From assembly GCA_018135685.1 (NCBI GenBank), contig JAENPR010000112.1, positions 1,265,054 through 1,329,053 on the forward strand: 64,000 nucleotides of DNA. The letters run 5' to 3'. Source of the DNA: Themeda triandra (lineage: Eukaryota > Streptophyta > Magnoliopsida > Poales > Poaceae). Shown here piece by piece: positions 11,119-22,985 of the stretch (the first letter of the stretch is position 1; each line of letters begins with the position of its first letter). The position numbers and the translations under genes are program-made. The notes below the pieces were generated by a model. That model had not been told where the DNA came from and did no database searches. It saw nothing but the letters and a program-made list of their open reading frames with translations.

Positions 11119-12150
11119 GCTACTACAATATAAGAGTGAGAGGTTAGGGATATTTGTATCCATTTATTTTATTTGTGGGTCCATAGATACATGTGCTCTC
11201 CATCCTCCATCCTTGGATCAATCTGACTGATTGATGGTGGAGATGTGAGGAAGATGTGCTTCTTTACATGGGAGCATCTAGAGAGGCGATGGGGTCTCTA
11301 GGGTTGTTGACCGACCAAGGGGCGGTCACCGACCCCTTAATGCCATGTGGGGCCATCCTCTTAGACGTGGGTCCTCTTGACTTGATCCTTAGTGGGTATG
11401 TGTGGGTGGGACCTTGTGTCCATGTCATCTTCTTGAGTTGTGGGCCATCCAATCCATGGGAGATGTTCTTGAGCCATCGAGAGAAAACACACCATGGATC
11501 CAATGGTTGATATTCCTTGGGGAGTTTCATGGGTCTGAGGCTTACGGAAGGATTGAGGGGTTGTGGGGCCATGATAGGGTGTTTAGCCAACCCCACTATG
11601 TGGGCCCATAGCATTGAATTTTCTCTGTTTTGTTCCTATATAAGAAAATGCTGACTGTACAAGTGGAACCATGTTATTTGTATAAAAAATCATCATTATT
11701 ATTATTATTTTCTTCCAAAAGGAATGTTTTGTTTATGGTTTTGATTATGTAAAACCATGATGAAATTAATGTCAAACAATAATGCGTGACTAAGTTCGCT
11801 TAAATTGTCAGCCTAGTTGTATTTGAAAGAGATTTCGTCCTTTTCATGATTTGGTCGAGGCCTTCCCGAGAGTTTTTGGGGTTTTCAGTTTTACATGACC
11901 TTTATTAGTCATAGCTAGAGTCACATAGGTTATAGGATCTTGATGGCTGGAGATAGGTGAATGGCCTATTAAAATAATTATCCTACAATCTTACAAGCAA
12001 CTAGAGTAAAGGTTGGTTAGTAAAACAATTGTGCCAACACAGCTACTTTCTAGCTTTATTTCAGTACAAGCAAAGCCCCTATAGAATTCTAGTAGCCATG
12101 ATATCTTGGTTGAATCTACTTGAGCAAGCAATAAGCTACTCGTGCAACTA
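11119..12150 (+). repeat. Dispersed repeat R1, copy 1
   Basis: About 1.03 kb matching R1 copies 2 and 3 at 16453-18460. Shared blocks include CTACTACAATATAA at the start, ATGTGCTCTCCATCCTCC, GGTGGAGATGTGAGGAAG, GGGCCATCCAATCCATG and ACACACCATGGATCC. Similarity begins abruptly at 11119 and fades near 12150. The start CTACTACAATATAA resembles grass Helitron 5' ends (TCTCTACTA...), but no convincing CTRR-hairpin 3' end was found. The frames in it are not conserved between copies, so it is treated as non-coding. Confidence 0.7.
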
Positions 12151-14310
12151 AAGAACTACAAATATCTAGTGACACTAAACAAGAGAACTACAATTAGTTA
12201 CAGCTACCACTAGTTCAACCGGTCTATAATAACTATTAGTTCGCCCGATCTAATTGTGGTTAGTGTGGTACTGTCTTGAGTATGTATCACTGAGATGTGA
12301 TGAGATGATGTTCGTTATCAGTCTTATCTACAGCTGTTTAAACTATCTGGTTCATTATTGATAATATGATATGATATATATTGGGTTTCACTATTACATT
12401 TTTTTTGTTTCCCAGAATCATTGCATTTGTATAGTTGAGTGGCGTTAAAGCTTGTCATTACAAGTTAGCATGAGAGATTTTTGGAAATTTACATTTGCCC
12501 CTTGCATGACCTCTTGGTTAGCATGCAATTTCAGCTCCTCACTACTGAAGTTAAGATTATATTCTAGAAACTCTATAGACTAACCACAAGTTCTTCATAT
12601 GGAGCGTGTTGACGAGTGAAACGAGATCTTAGGAAATGTAGTAACTTTTTGAAACTTGATAATGACATTCAAGGATAGATCTGGATAGATCTAAATGAGA
12701 GAAGTCATGTTGTGTGAGTGTTGATGATGATTACACAACTATGTTCAAACAATGAATCTATTATGAATATTTGGCCACCAATTCACCATATGGAACTGGC
12801 TACATATGTAGATCATGCTGCAAATTAAATTGAATATTTGACCACCAAGTCAGACTCAAACCCATTAATGTTGTGACATGGGTTCAACAACAAAGCATAT
12901 TCATTCCCACATATAGAGTACCACTTTCAGTTTCGAATGATGTTTTGGCAGCCAGGGTACTTGAACTTGACACCGCGAAGGGCATATGCTATAGAGTACT
13001 ATCAATCGTATGCTTACTTATTAGGCAACATATGCTATGAAACAAACTATGAAAATTCTAATCAAGACTATAGAAATCTAACCTGATGGTTAGAGGTGGT
13101 GGGGGGGGGTTAAGTGCTAAAATAACCCACTTTTAGGATGGTATGAGTGGGGAACAGTCCAATGCCATTGCAATTCCTCCAGGAGAATTGACTAGATGTA
13201 GATCAGCAATCATTGCAACTCTCAACCCTCAACCTGGGTCCTAAGCGCAGGCTATCCATGTTGTTGCATGAATGACTCGTAGGTCTCCACACTTAGTTTT
13301 CAATTCAGGCTGTTCGAATTCATGCATGAAACCATTCGTCATCGCAAGGAAATCCTTCATATGCAGTTTCTTCCACTCAAAGAATGAGGTAATATTTGTA
13401 GTTAGAAAGCACAAAGCCTCTTCCACTCCTGTGGACGAGGTAATCTTTATAGTTAGAAAGCACAAAGCCACACATGTGTACATATCACATTTTGGGTTGT
13501 TGGTGTTATGGAAACAGATATATGAGGACATGGAAGACATATTGATAGAGTAGCCGCCAGAATTAGGCCTCCGTTTTCACAATTATATGCGAACAAATTG
13601 CTACATTCACATAGTGTGGTTGCAATGGGATTTTAGATCCCGAGGTTGGTAATAGCTGATACAGTTTAGCATTTGATATGATCATAAGGTTGATACAGTT
13701 CTCCTATTGCCATAGCATGATGATACATTATGCATAAAATTCACAAGGATCATGTGTGGGGATTAAAGAACCAGAATAATCATATAGCGTTAACATCCCA
13801 GGACGGCAGGATACAAGTCTCCTCACCTCAAAATCTGATTCGTCATAAAGGCTGAATCACTCCATACATAAGCGTCAACCAGCATTTTCTCTGAAGAGTC
13901 CTATAATTCAAAACCACCTTCCTTTTAGCAAAACACCTCTAGATGAGAAATCACAGACTGCAAGTAATGCCGCTATTCCGGAAAAATAAGCATCAAACAC
14001 AACGATAGATGGTTTTCTTGTTGAAATTCACTATGATACCATCCCAAGGATGAAAAGATGGGGGAAGCATGATTGTTGATGCAAAATGTGCAGAGAGCAA
14101 GGTGTTCAATTGAGCTGACAGCTGACACCATATATGATCTCATACTGAAAAAATGGTGGCTTAAGAGATGATAATGTAGTTACTGTTCTAGGGAAGACTA
14201 AAGCCGAAACAGTGACACTCATCATATTGTATCTTGTCGATGAAGGAGTATAGAAACAACTGAATTCCTAAACAGAGTTTGTTTCATTGCTTTACCAATT
14301 GTAGTTCTAA
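12151..14310. other. Unassigned sequence with a 51-bp two-copy repeat
   Basis: No gene is supported. At about 13370-13470 a segment ending GTTAGAAAGCACAAAGCC occurs twice with a 51-base period (13401 and 13452); this creates a pair of opposite-strand ORFs at 13241-13553 that are not credible genes. A run of ten G residues lies near 13102. The rest shows no recognisable element ends. Confidence 0.4.
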
Positions 14311-14884
14311 TGCCGAATCTTAGAACCCCGTCGAAATGATGAATGGAACACAAGACACAATAGAGACAATGAAACACACTTTGTATTCCATCCAATCTGT
14401 CTGATACAACCCCAAGGGGGAGTATGTATAGGAGCCAGTAGGCCTTTACATGACACATTTTTGCCCTTGGGCCTTTTCTCCTTGATCGCCGAGTGTCTTG
14501 TAGCGAGGGGGGCGGAACCGTCACGTCAAGGCCCAAGCTCAATGTCCTCCTAATGACCGACAAGCTTGGGCCCGATGTCCAGCGTCTAGCTCATCCGCGG
14601 CGGCTTAGCCTCATTCCTGCAAAGCAACATCAGCGCCAAGGCGATATTTGGACCCAACCGGCTTGATTCGTCATAGACGTCGAACGTGTCACCCGGCGCC
14701 CATTCGGTCCCAAGTCTGGTGCGTACTGTAATGGACGCCGCGCGAGTTTCCCGGTAGCGCCCCGCCGATGGCACCATTTGGCGCGACCAACGAATGAGCT
14801 AGCCTTTTCGGCTTGGAGACCGAATACGGCCGGCCTGGCCGAGTCGAAGGAACAGGGTGCTATGGCCTCGGTTGTCCCCCAACA
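14311..14884 (-). repeat. Solo LTR (gypsy type)
   Basis: A 574-bp segment with TG...CA ends. The minus strand begins TGTTGGGGGACAACCG at 14884 and ends GATTCGGCA at 14311. A TATA-like CCTATACATA lies at about 14424-14433 (minus), followed by a GGGGTTGTATCA block common at the R region of such LTRs. The flanks are TCTAA left and CTAAT right, a target duplication CTAAT if one base was lost at the left junction. No internal region adjoins, so this is most simply a solo LTR formed by LTR-LTR recombination. Confidence 0.6.
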
Positions 14885-16289
14885 CTAATTACCATATATT
14901 TGCATGTATAATATCATAATAATGGCTCAGATCAGTTGCCAGACGTACTTACAGTCAATGATATCTCAACTCTTGTCCGTCAAGATTGGTGCTTGTGGAG
15001 ATTCCATACTGCACGCCGTCGTTCTTTCTCCGAGAGTACACACAACGTCGCGCTCACACCTCCCACAAGACAGGTTCAGGACTCCAGGGCTCCTTGACTC
15101 AAAAGTCTCAAGAAAGTTAATTATATACAGAAAATTTATAAAAATCAGTTAATTTTTAGAGGAAAACACGAGGCAAAAGAAAAATTTTCATGTTCTATCT
15201 AAAGAGGACCTGATAAGGTGACTTGGCGACATATAAATTCTACTCCTTTAGTGCCAAAAAAAAGCAATTCTAGGAAATATTATCCATATTTATGTCTTCA
15301 ATTGGACACGAGAGCATCTCAAAGAGTTTTGTAAAACAATTTTCTATTTTGATTTCAGGAGAAAAAATGGAAAAAGTGTCTCCAACAATTTGATAAAAGA
15401 GTTCCTTTATAAAAAAAGTTGTCAAATATCATCACTAACTCATATAAGTTTCCCCGGTGGAGAGGAACTTCGCATCCACTCTCAATCCGATATATTTATC
15501 GGGAGGATCGAGTAAATTGGACACGAGTAAATTATAAGACTCTAGATGAGAAAGCAAAAAGTCAAACAAAAAATATTAAAAAAAAAGTTTGGTTGGTTAA
15601 AAATAGTTTGGAGTTTCCAAACATAAAATCATTTAGAAAACTATTATAGGATAATGTTAGAGTTAACATTACTATTTCCTTTCTTAATTTGCTAGATCTA
15701 TTAGTTTCCAACGACATTTCCGACCTCTACATCATATTCCCCGAGCTACGCGAGGGCTATCTCTCCCATATTGCTCGTTGGAATTACTTGGTGGACCTGC
15801 ACGTAGATGTTTTGGAGCAGAACGTGGAGAAGAGGTTCGCCGAGGTGGGCGTCGAGTTCAGCGATGGTGTCAAGAAGATCTTCATTCTTCCAAGGCCTTA
15901 GGGGTGTGCAGCATGAGGAAAGGTGTGCATCGTGCGCGCAGAGTGGTATCATATCAGTGGAGCAAGTTAATATGCTACTAGTTTGTATATATATAATATC
16001 TGTTAGTTCGCGTCGATCTGTCTCATTATCTCTAAGTAGTATTACTTTGTCATCGTGTGTGTAGTGCTTGATCTGTATTAGTGAGATGTTCTATCGGTAT
16101 GAACATGATATTTTTAACTCTTTAAAATGTTTAAAAGACATTGGATATAATAGATTGAATGACAATGCTAAGCTAAGGGAGGATAACTTTAATTTGTTTA
16201 GTAGAAGATGCATCAACTGTCTGTTCTAATGATGATAATTTAGATTTAGAAGCTTTGAATCTTATTTGTTCAAAGATTGCTGAGGGCTA
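14885..16289. other. Unassigned sequence, AT-rich, with a possible MITE end
   Basis: Near 15314 the sequence GAGCATCTCAAAGAG resembles the terminal repeat of the MITEs at 46200-46899 (GAGCATCTCCAAGAG), but no partner end was found. A 70-codon open frame at 15689-15901 is listed separately. Apart from these nothing is recognised. Confidence 0.4.
15689..15901 (+). CDS. Unrecognised 70-aa open frame, possible exon fragment
   Basis: The frame starts MLDLLVSNDISDLYIIFPEL and ends FSDGVKKIFILPRP. From about 15780 the third codon positions become strongly G/C, unlike the AT-rich flanks and like many grass exons. Similarity to a known family was not recognised. The minus strand over the same interval is also open (15746-15952), so coding strand is uncertain. 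There is no TATA box or polyadenylation context I can defend. It may be a fragment of a captured gene, or chance. Confidence 0.25.
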   Translation: MLDLLVSNDISDLYIIFPELREGYLSHIARWNYLVDLHVDVLEQNVEKRFAEVGVEFSDGVKKIFILPRP

Positions 16290-16345
16290 GGTGATGGGGG
16301 TTATGATCCTTTGTGTCTACAAACCCCCCATATCACATAGCCGCG
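16290..16345 (+). repeat. LTR-terminus-like palindrome fragment
   Basis: TGATGGGGGTTATGATCC and, 26 bases on, ACAAACCCCCCATATCA form an imperfect inverted repeat. Gypsy LTRs of grasses often start with such a structure (compare TGTGGGGGTATAAACC at 19292). The rest of an LTR is not seen, because repeat R1 begins at 16453. It is read as a truncated LTR. Confidence 0.35.
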
Positions 16346-16452
16346 TCATAAGAAAAAAAGTTGTTCAAGATGAAAGATATTTTTGGAATTGTAATGGGTA
16401 AGCACAGTTTTTCGATAGATTTAATGAAGGAGAAGAGTCTAGATTTCTGCCG

Positions 16453-17128
16453 GCTACTACAATATAAAAGGGAGAGGTAGGGAATATTTATAGCATATTA
16501 TTTGTGGGCCCATAGATCCATGTGCTCTCCATCCTCCAACCTTGGATCAATCTGACTTAAGACTGATGGTGGAGATGTGAGGAAGTTGTATTTCTTTGCA
16601 TGAGAGCATGTACACAAGCGGTGGAGTCTCTAGGGTGGTTGACCGACCAAGGGGTGGTCGACCGACCCCCTAATGCCATGTGGGGCCCTCCTCTCAGGTG
16701 TGGACCCTTGATTCTTGGTTGGTATATGTTGGTGGGACCTTATGTTCATGTTAGTTTCTTGAGTTGTGGGCCATCCAATCCATGTGAGATGATCTTGAGC
16801 CATTGAAAGAAAACACACCATGGATCCGATGGTTGATTTTCCTTGGGGGGTTCATGGATCACGGAGGCTTGTGGAACGATTGAGGCGTTGTGGGGCCATA
16901 ATACAGTGGTCAACCAACCGCACTATGCGGGCCCGCAACTTTGATTTTTCTCCATTTTGTGACTATAAGAAACTATATGACATGTACAAGTGAAACCATA
17001 CTATTTGTAAAAAATCATTATTATTTTATTTATTTTCTTCTAAAACGGATATTTTGTGGCTTATGTAAAATCACGATGAAATTACCATCAAACAATAATG
17101 CATGACTAAATTCACTTAAATTGTCAAC
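16453..17128 (+). repeat. Dispersed repeat R1, copy 2 (5' two thirds)
   Basis: It aligns with 11119-11815 from its abrupt start CTACTACAATATAA. Similarity stops near 17128, after CACTTAAATTGTCAACCT, where a 0.77 kb foreign segment starts. The last 258 bases (16871-17128) are repeated as the beginning of copy 3 at 17901. Confidence 0.7.
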
Positions 17129-17897
17129 CTACTTGAGCTGGGTTTGGTGGTGTCTCAACCCTGCAAACTTTACCACCTTTGCAAATATGCCAACACCACC
17201 AAGTGTACGCCACCATGTGATTGTGTGTTAGCATTTTCACAATCATTTTAAAGTATTTTTTTCTTTAACTCACCACACTACTCGATCCTAGCATGTCACA
17301 ATGTTAGATCGCTCAAGTGGCACTAATAACCGATATGTAAACAAGTTTGCTCCTCTTGATAGTACGGCCATCTATCCTAAACCCGAGTCAAGCACTTCTC
17401 TACTCAACCTTAGACCGGTGAAATGAAATGCCCTAGGTTATACATTTGCCTTGCACATTTCCATTTCAACACATGCATCGACACGATCACCAAATGAGGA
17501 TATGATCCACTTCATGTCATCATGTGATGCTCTTGGTCCATCGATCTTGAACTCACTTGCTCTTCACCGTTGCTTCGGTCCATCGGCGCCAAGTCTTGCC
17601 CAAGCTTCACCATTTCATGGTCCATCGCTTCAAAGCCTTGACTTGCCCTTCACACATGCACCCGATCCATCGAGGCAACTATCTTGGTCACATGACTTCA
17701 TGTCATGTCTTATTTGCAATGAGCTCCTCCATCATCACATGTGTTGAGCCTTGCAACATCTCGAAGCCATCTCCACCATGACATATGTTGCTCGCGCACA
17801 AGTACCTGTGAACTAGCCCCTTTGTATCTCAACCATCACACATGTTAGTCCACCTAAAGTTGTCACTCAATTATCAAAACCAAACAAGGGCCTTTCA
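17129..17897. other. 0.77 kb spacer between the R1 duplicates
   Basis: This sequence is absent from R1 copy 1. It starts near ACTTGAGCTGGGTTTGGTGG and ends near AACCAAACAAGGGCC. Several ATCCATCG / GGTCCATCG words recur at 17530-17670. Open frames at 17451-17781 overlap on the same strand and look incidental. The segment is flanked by two copies of the same 230-260 bp part of R1. Confidence 0.5.
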
Positions 17898-18460
17898 CTT
17901 GTGGAATGATTGAGGGTTGTGGGGCCACAATACGATGGTCAACCAACCGCACTATGCGAGGCCTATAAGAAACTATATGACATGTACAAGTGGATTCATG
18001 CTATACGTAAAAAAATCATTATTATTTTATTTATTTTCTTCCAAAATGGATATTTTGTGGTTTTGATTATGTAAAATCATGATTACCGTCAAACAATAAT
18101 GCATGACTAAATTCACTTAAATTGACAACCTTGTGTTTGAAAGAGATTTCATCCTTTTCCTGCTTTGGTCGGGCCTTCCCGAGAGTATCTGGGGTTTTCC
18201 AATTTTTTGTGAGCTTTAATCATAGCTAGATTCACATAGGTGATAGGGTCTAGATGGCTAGAGGTGAGTGAATAGCTTATTAAAAGAATTATCCTACAAC
18301 ATTACAAGCCACTAGAGTAAAGGTTGGTTAGTACAATAATGGTGCTAATGAAGCTACTTGCTAGCTTTATTTCACTACAAGCAAACCCCTATAGAATTCT
18401 AGTAGCTATGATATCTAGGTTGAATACACTCAAGCAAGCAAGCTACTCGCAACTAACAAC
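17898..18460 (+). repeat. Dispersed repeat R1, copy 3 (3' part)
   Basis: 17901-18132 repeats 16871-17128 (GATTGAGG, GTCAACCAACCGCACTATG, ATTATTATTTTATTTATTTT, AACAATAATGCATGACTAAA). It then continues through the part of R1 missing from copy 2 and matches copy 1 to about 12150 (CTATAGAATTCTAGTAGC). Confidence 0.7.
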
Positions 18461-18659
18461 GGCTCGAAGCTACTAGGTTACACAAGCCACTACCACACAA
18501 GGCAAGTATATGAATGAAACTAGGAGCATTTCATGTGTGTTGCCGCGGGTATACAGTAGAATTTTATTTAATTGCATAGAGAATAAATTTAGTTGGTGGA
18601 GAAATCGATTTCACATAGCACCGCTGCCACTTTGTGTTCCCACTGCCTCTTCGTGTCAT

Positions 18660-18830
18660 CAATTGGTGGTGGTGTGACCTTCGGATGACGTGGCGCAAGA
18701 AGGTGCTAAAGAATTAGGTAGTCGGGTTTATTTTTATAGAGTTTGCGGTGGTGAGTCCTCTAGATGACGTGGCACAAGGAGGTGCTAGAGAATTAGATAG
18801 TGAGGTTTATCGAGATATAGATAGATTGCG
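18660..18830 (+). repeat. 79-bp two-copy tandem repeat
   Basis: GATGACGTGGCGCAAGAAGG at 18684 and GATGACGTGGCACAAGGAGG at 18763 start two diverged units, each followed by GTGCTARAGAATTAG. The period is 79 bases. Confidence 0.65.
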
Positions 18831-19291
18831 AGATGATAGTGTGCAAACCGAGGCAAGAAAATGAACATCAAGATTTATCCCTAAGGTTTGGTTACTTGCT
18901 CGCATCCTACATTCTTGTTGTGATAAGTCCAAGCTAAGTGGTTCATATGATAATTGACACCATAATAATCACACTGGAGGGGCACTCCAGCCACGTACAA
19001 TTACAAGCCTTGTGATTCACATGGTATGCCATTCAGCGCTTTTGTAAAGATCCTTACACACACTTGACTTAAAAAACAAAATTTTATTTCATTGTACGAT
19101 AAATTCTTCTGTTCTCATTCTTTTAAATTCAAAATTGTAGATTTACAGTTTCACTAAAAAGAATAGTATAAAAAAAAGATGAATCTTTTTTTTTTTTTGA
19201 CAACAAGAGCTCAATCTTTGAAACAAAGGAACTAGTGCACATGCACGTGAGGAAATGAATCAAATGATGGCTGATTACTCACAACGAGATA

Positions 19292-19778
19292 TGTGGGGGT
19301 ATAAACCCCTATACCACATGACATGACTTTAGGCCCGCTCGGACGAAGACCCTTGGCCCAAGAGCGCAAGGTCGACCGGGGCCCAAGTGCGGTCGGCTAC
19401 CTTGGAAGACAAGGAAGGAAGAGCGAGCCAATCGGCGCCTACGGTGAGTTTGTTAAGATATCGATCATAGAAGATTAGATCGGATCGATATTGTTACCTT
19501 GTATGTAAATTCATATCCGAGATATCGGGCTTGTAATCCTGCTCCCCATTATATAAGGCGAGCAGGACACCCTCCCAAAACTCATCTCCATACCAATATA
19601 CATAATCGATCAAGAGCACAGGACGTAGGGTGTTACACAATTCGTGGCCCGAACCTGTATAAACACAGCGTCCCGTGTTCTTGATTACATCTTGTTCGTC
19701 ATCTAGCGTGCCTTACCGATCAATCTACTACCTTAGGCATACACTAGGTAGACTGCCGCCCGTCGATATTTCGTCGAC
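19292..19778 (+). repeat. 5' LTR of Tat-like element D
   Basis: It starts TGTGGGGGTATAAACCCC, a palindromic start common in RIRE2/Tat-type LTRs of grasses, and ends near ATTTCGTCGAC at 19778. A TATA core, CATTATATAAGGCGAGCAGG, lies at about 19548. The next bases GGTGCGCGCGGAGTAGGGG resemble a degraded primer site of the TGGCGCGCCAGGTAGGGG type used by that group. No second copy of this LTR was found in the window. Confidence 0.55.
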
Positions 19779-19858
19779 GGTGCGCGCGGAGTAGGGGTTG
19801 TGCGTATAGATCTCAAGATGAGCAAGATGGTTTCGTTCCTCGCCTCCATGGACCTCGA
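19779..19858 (+). mobile_element. Tat-like element D, internal start (left of insertion E)
   Basis: The 80 bases after the D LTR start with a degraded primer site and run to the sequence CTCGA, which is repeated on the far side of element E. The D sequence resumes at 28979. Confidence 0.5.
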
Positions 19859-21337
19859 TGTTGACGGTTGTTAATGATCAATTTTATATGTCAACCCCAG
19901 AGAGAGAGAAAGAGGGGTATAATCTGTTCACCACCATAGACTTAGGGTTTAACCGACAAATTCCACAAGTTTTGGTGAATATGTGTTTTCGCAGGGGATT
20001 ATCGGGAAAACATCCAAGGAGGCCCACATGTCATGATTACATAGAGAGAAAGGCCGAACGGGTAAAATTGTATATTCTAGAAGACTCCGAGAAGGCAAAC
20101 CCAGGAAGCGAGACCCACGGCATAGGGGTGGGTCGGCCGACTCCCGAGGGTGGGTCGGGCTGCCCACCTCCACCAATCGGGTGGAGGCTCGCGGATCCTC
20201 GCCTCCACCGACCTTGAGGAGCAATAATTATCGTCCATTTAGGTCGGTTTGATCCGATGGCTGTGGTGCATCCTAGGGGCTATATATTGAGCCCCGACCC
20301 TTCGGCCGAAACCCTAATTCATTCTAGAATTCATTATTCAGAGGTAGCCATCAGCAAAGCCAGGGTTTAGAGAGAGATCTCCACCAGAGAATTAGAATAG
20401 CTACTCTAGATCTTCAAGTTCTACATAGGTTTAGACTAGATAGAGGAAGAATCGGGCGCCTGTGCTCGGAATTCCGGATCTTCATCATCAAGAATTGGTA
20501 TTATCTTGTATCTATTCTTGTGACTTTATTCTAATATCATTATGTTTCTATTTATTATGTTCCTAGTTTATTCTAGTTCTATATTTGATATGGTTATGAT
20601 TGATAATAAGTTTATGTATATGTTTGCAAAGCGCTTAGCTCTCTTCGCGGGAGGGTTAGGTGGTAGATTTCATGTAAGCATGGTGCTTAGATGCCGTTTA
20701 CCTGCAAATGCACCCTATTGGCCGGGTAGTGTGGTAGATCGCGGAAGTGACAGTTCCGTTGAGTCCTTTGTATTCCATCCCCCGTTGGTAGGTCTAGCAG
20801 AACCAAAGTTGCGTAGTAAGTCCTGCTATGTCTTGGCTTGTTATAGCAATGATCCTTATACATAGATGAAGAGTCTTTTGTGCTGTATATGATAGTGTAG
20901 AGTTGGAGTAGATGAATGACTTAGTAGATTAGAACCTACATAGGATTTCTATTTCTTGTGCTAATCAGATGTCAACCTACCTTTTGTGAGTAGTCTATAT
21001 CTAATCTCTGTGTGATTTATACCCTGAGCTTATTACTTTATATTCCCTTATTTATCATGGTTTACCCTCTACGCCAAAGTATGTGACGGTGCAATCAATC
21101 ACTCATAAGTAGTCGTGTTTAGCAAGTTTATCTCATTGTTTAAGTCCTTAGTTCTTTCCTTTGAGCTAAATATAAATAACGATACCGGAATACTTCTGGT
21201 AAAATGCTACGATGGTGTATTATCCGTTCGCTTGCGGATCCCATATTTTCTTGACTAGAGGAGCAGTTTTCTATACCAACACTTCGCGGCATGCTAGGGA
21301 TGACAACTTAGCGTAAGTGGTGTTAGAGGTGTCAACA
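19859..21337 (+). repeat. 5' LTR of element E
   Basis: A 1479-bp LTR with the TATATA core at 20280-20287 between GGGGC and GCCCC arms. It aligns end to end with the 3' LTR. In the first 390 bases I count about a dozen short insertions or deletions against fewer substitutions. Confidence 0.92.
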
Positions 21338-21344
21338 AGCATTT

Positions 21345-21362
21345 TGGCGCCGTTGCCGGGGA
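21345..21362 (+). promoter_or_regulatory. Primer binding site of element E (tRNA-Asp)
   Basis: TGGCGCCGTTGCCGGGGA begins eight bases after the LTR end. It is an 18-base complement to the 3' end of plant tRNA-Asp. Confidence 0.88.
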
Positions 21363-21566
21363 AGGAATAAACTTTTAGAGAAAAATTGCTTAAGATACTT
21401 AGAAAATGAGTGATTGTCACTAGTCACCTCTACTTTGGCGAGTTCACCTTGTTGTTTTCTTTGTTTATATTTTATACAGGGTATTAGCAGGATTGAATTT
21501 GATTCATTCAAAACTCTCGATCATCAGAGTCAGTTCAATCAAGAAGGAAGCTCGTCACCAATCAAG

Positions 21567-22985
21567 ATGGCTGAGAAGACCTTACTGGAGTTCTCTGCTC
21601 CAACAATAGAGAACATCCGCACTGGTCCAGCAATACACACTAATATGGAGTTTGAGATCAAGCCAAGTCTCATCAACATGGTGCAAGCTATCCAATTCAG
21701 TGGAAAGGTACACGAAGATGCAAGTGCACATTTACAAGACTTCATGGAGATTGGAAACACCATCGCCATAGAAGGAGTTAAAGAAGACATCATACTTCTT
21801 CGCCTCTTTCCATTCTCACTAGTGGGAAGAGCGAAGCAGTGGTTCTATGCCAATAAAGAAGATATCAATACATGGGCGAAGTGTTCCAAGGCCTTTCTAG
21901 CAAAATTCTTCCCAATAGGCAAAACCAATGCCTTAAGAGGAAAGATTACCAACTTCCAACAATGGAAGACGGAGACCATGTCGGGAAGCATGGGAGCGTT
22001 TGCAAGGATATATCCAAGATTGTCCCCATCATGGAATGGAAGAATGGTTACTCATGCAAGGCTTCTATCATGGATTAACTCCGAAGACACGTGAGCACCT
22101 AGATGCAAGTCTGGCTGAAGGATCATTCTTATCACTCACTCTTGGGAGAGCTAAAAGACTCATGGAGAAGATAGTAGATAATCAAAGTGGTCCCAAGACA
22201 ACATTCAAGATTGCCATCAGAGTGAAGAAGCAATTGAAGAAGTAAAAGCATTATCAACCAAGATGGATGCCTTACTCCATTGGCTTGACCAGAGGGCCAA
22301 GTACAAGGAAGATCAAAGAGCAATTGAAGCAACGTATAAGCAAAATTCAAGTCCCGTCGCGAGAAAGGTTCCACATTGGGTGCAATCATCAAATCAAGGT
22401 ACACAGTCAGGTAATTATGCAAAGCAACCTACTTTAAGAGAGTTGGTCCTACAACAGTCCAAGATCAACTCATCTATGGAGGATAGGCTTGCTGCTAATG
22501 ACAAAACCTTGGAAAATTTAAGCATTAAAATGGATAGTTTCTCCTCTGCCATTAATGACCAACTAGAGTTCAATAAGAAAATAGAGGAAAAGATAGCCAA
22601 GTTGGCCGTTGCATTGCTGTTGCCACTAACCCCCGGCGGTGAGATCTATCACTACAAGAAGAGGAGTTCCACTAGAGATCCTCCCTATCCAAAAGGAGCA
22701 AAGAGGCCATCCGTGCTACCACCAGTGGCAGAAGAAGAGAACTTCCAACCTGAGACAGAAGTATTACCACAAGAGCCAGTACGAGAGCTAGTACAAGATC
22801 AGGAAATGAGACACAATTTCCAGGACACAAACTACCTACCGTTCCCTAGGAGGAAGAGAGGACCACAACAGACAGATGAGCAGTTTGGCAAGTTTGTGGA
22901 GGTAATTCAAAAATTATATGTCAATATACCTCTTGGATGCCATACGAGTCCCCACTTATGCCAAGTACATAAGAGATATTCTTAA
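21567..22985 (+). pseudogene. gag: Athila-like gag polyprotein, element E
   Basis: The frame open from 21414 contains MAEKTLLEFSAPT (from 21567), INMVQAIQFSGKVHEDASAH and LRLFPFSLVGRAKQWFY. A frameshift near 22000 moves to frames 22000-22245 and then 22263-22985. The last carries a coiled-coil-like segment (LVLQQSKINSSMEDRLAAND) and an acidic linker ending PFPRRKRGPQQTDEQFGKF. That last motif leads into the protease in Athila elements. The zinc knuckle seen in B is not found. The true start was probably upstream (compare the longer N-termini in A and B), but that part is degraded here. Confidence 0.8.

Noticed and set aside
13241..13553. Opposing ORFs of 93 and 99 codons
   Set aside because: They are created by a 51-bp tandem duplication; no family match and no codon bias.
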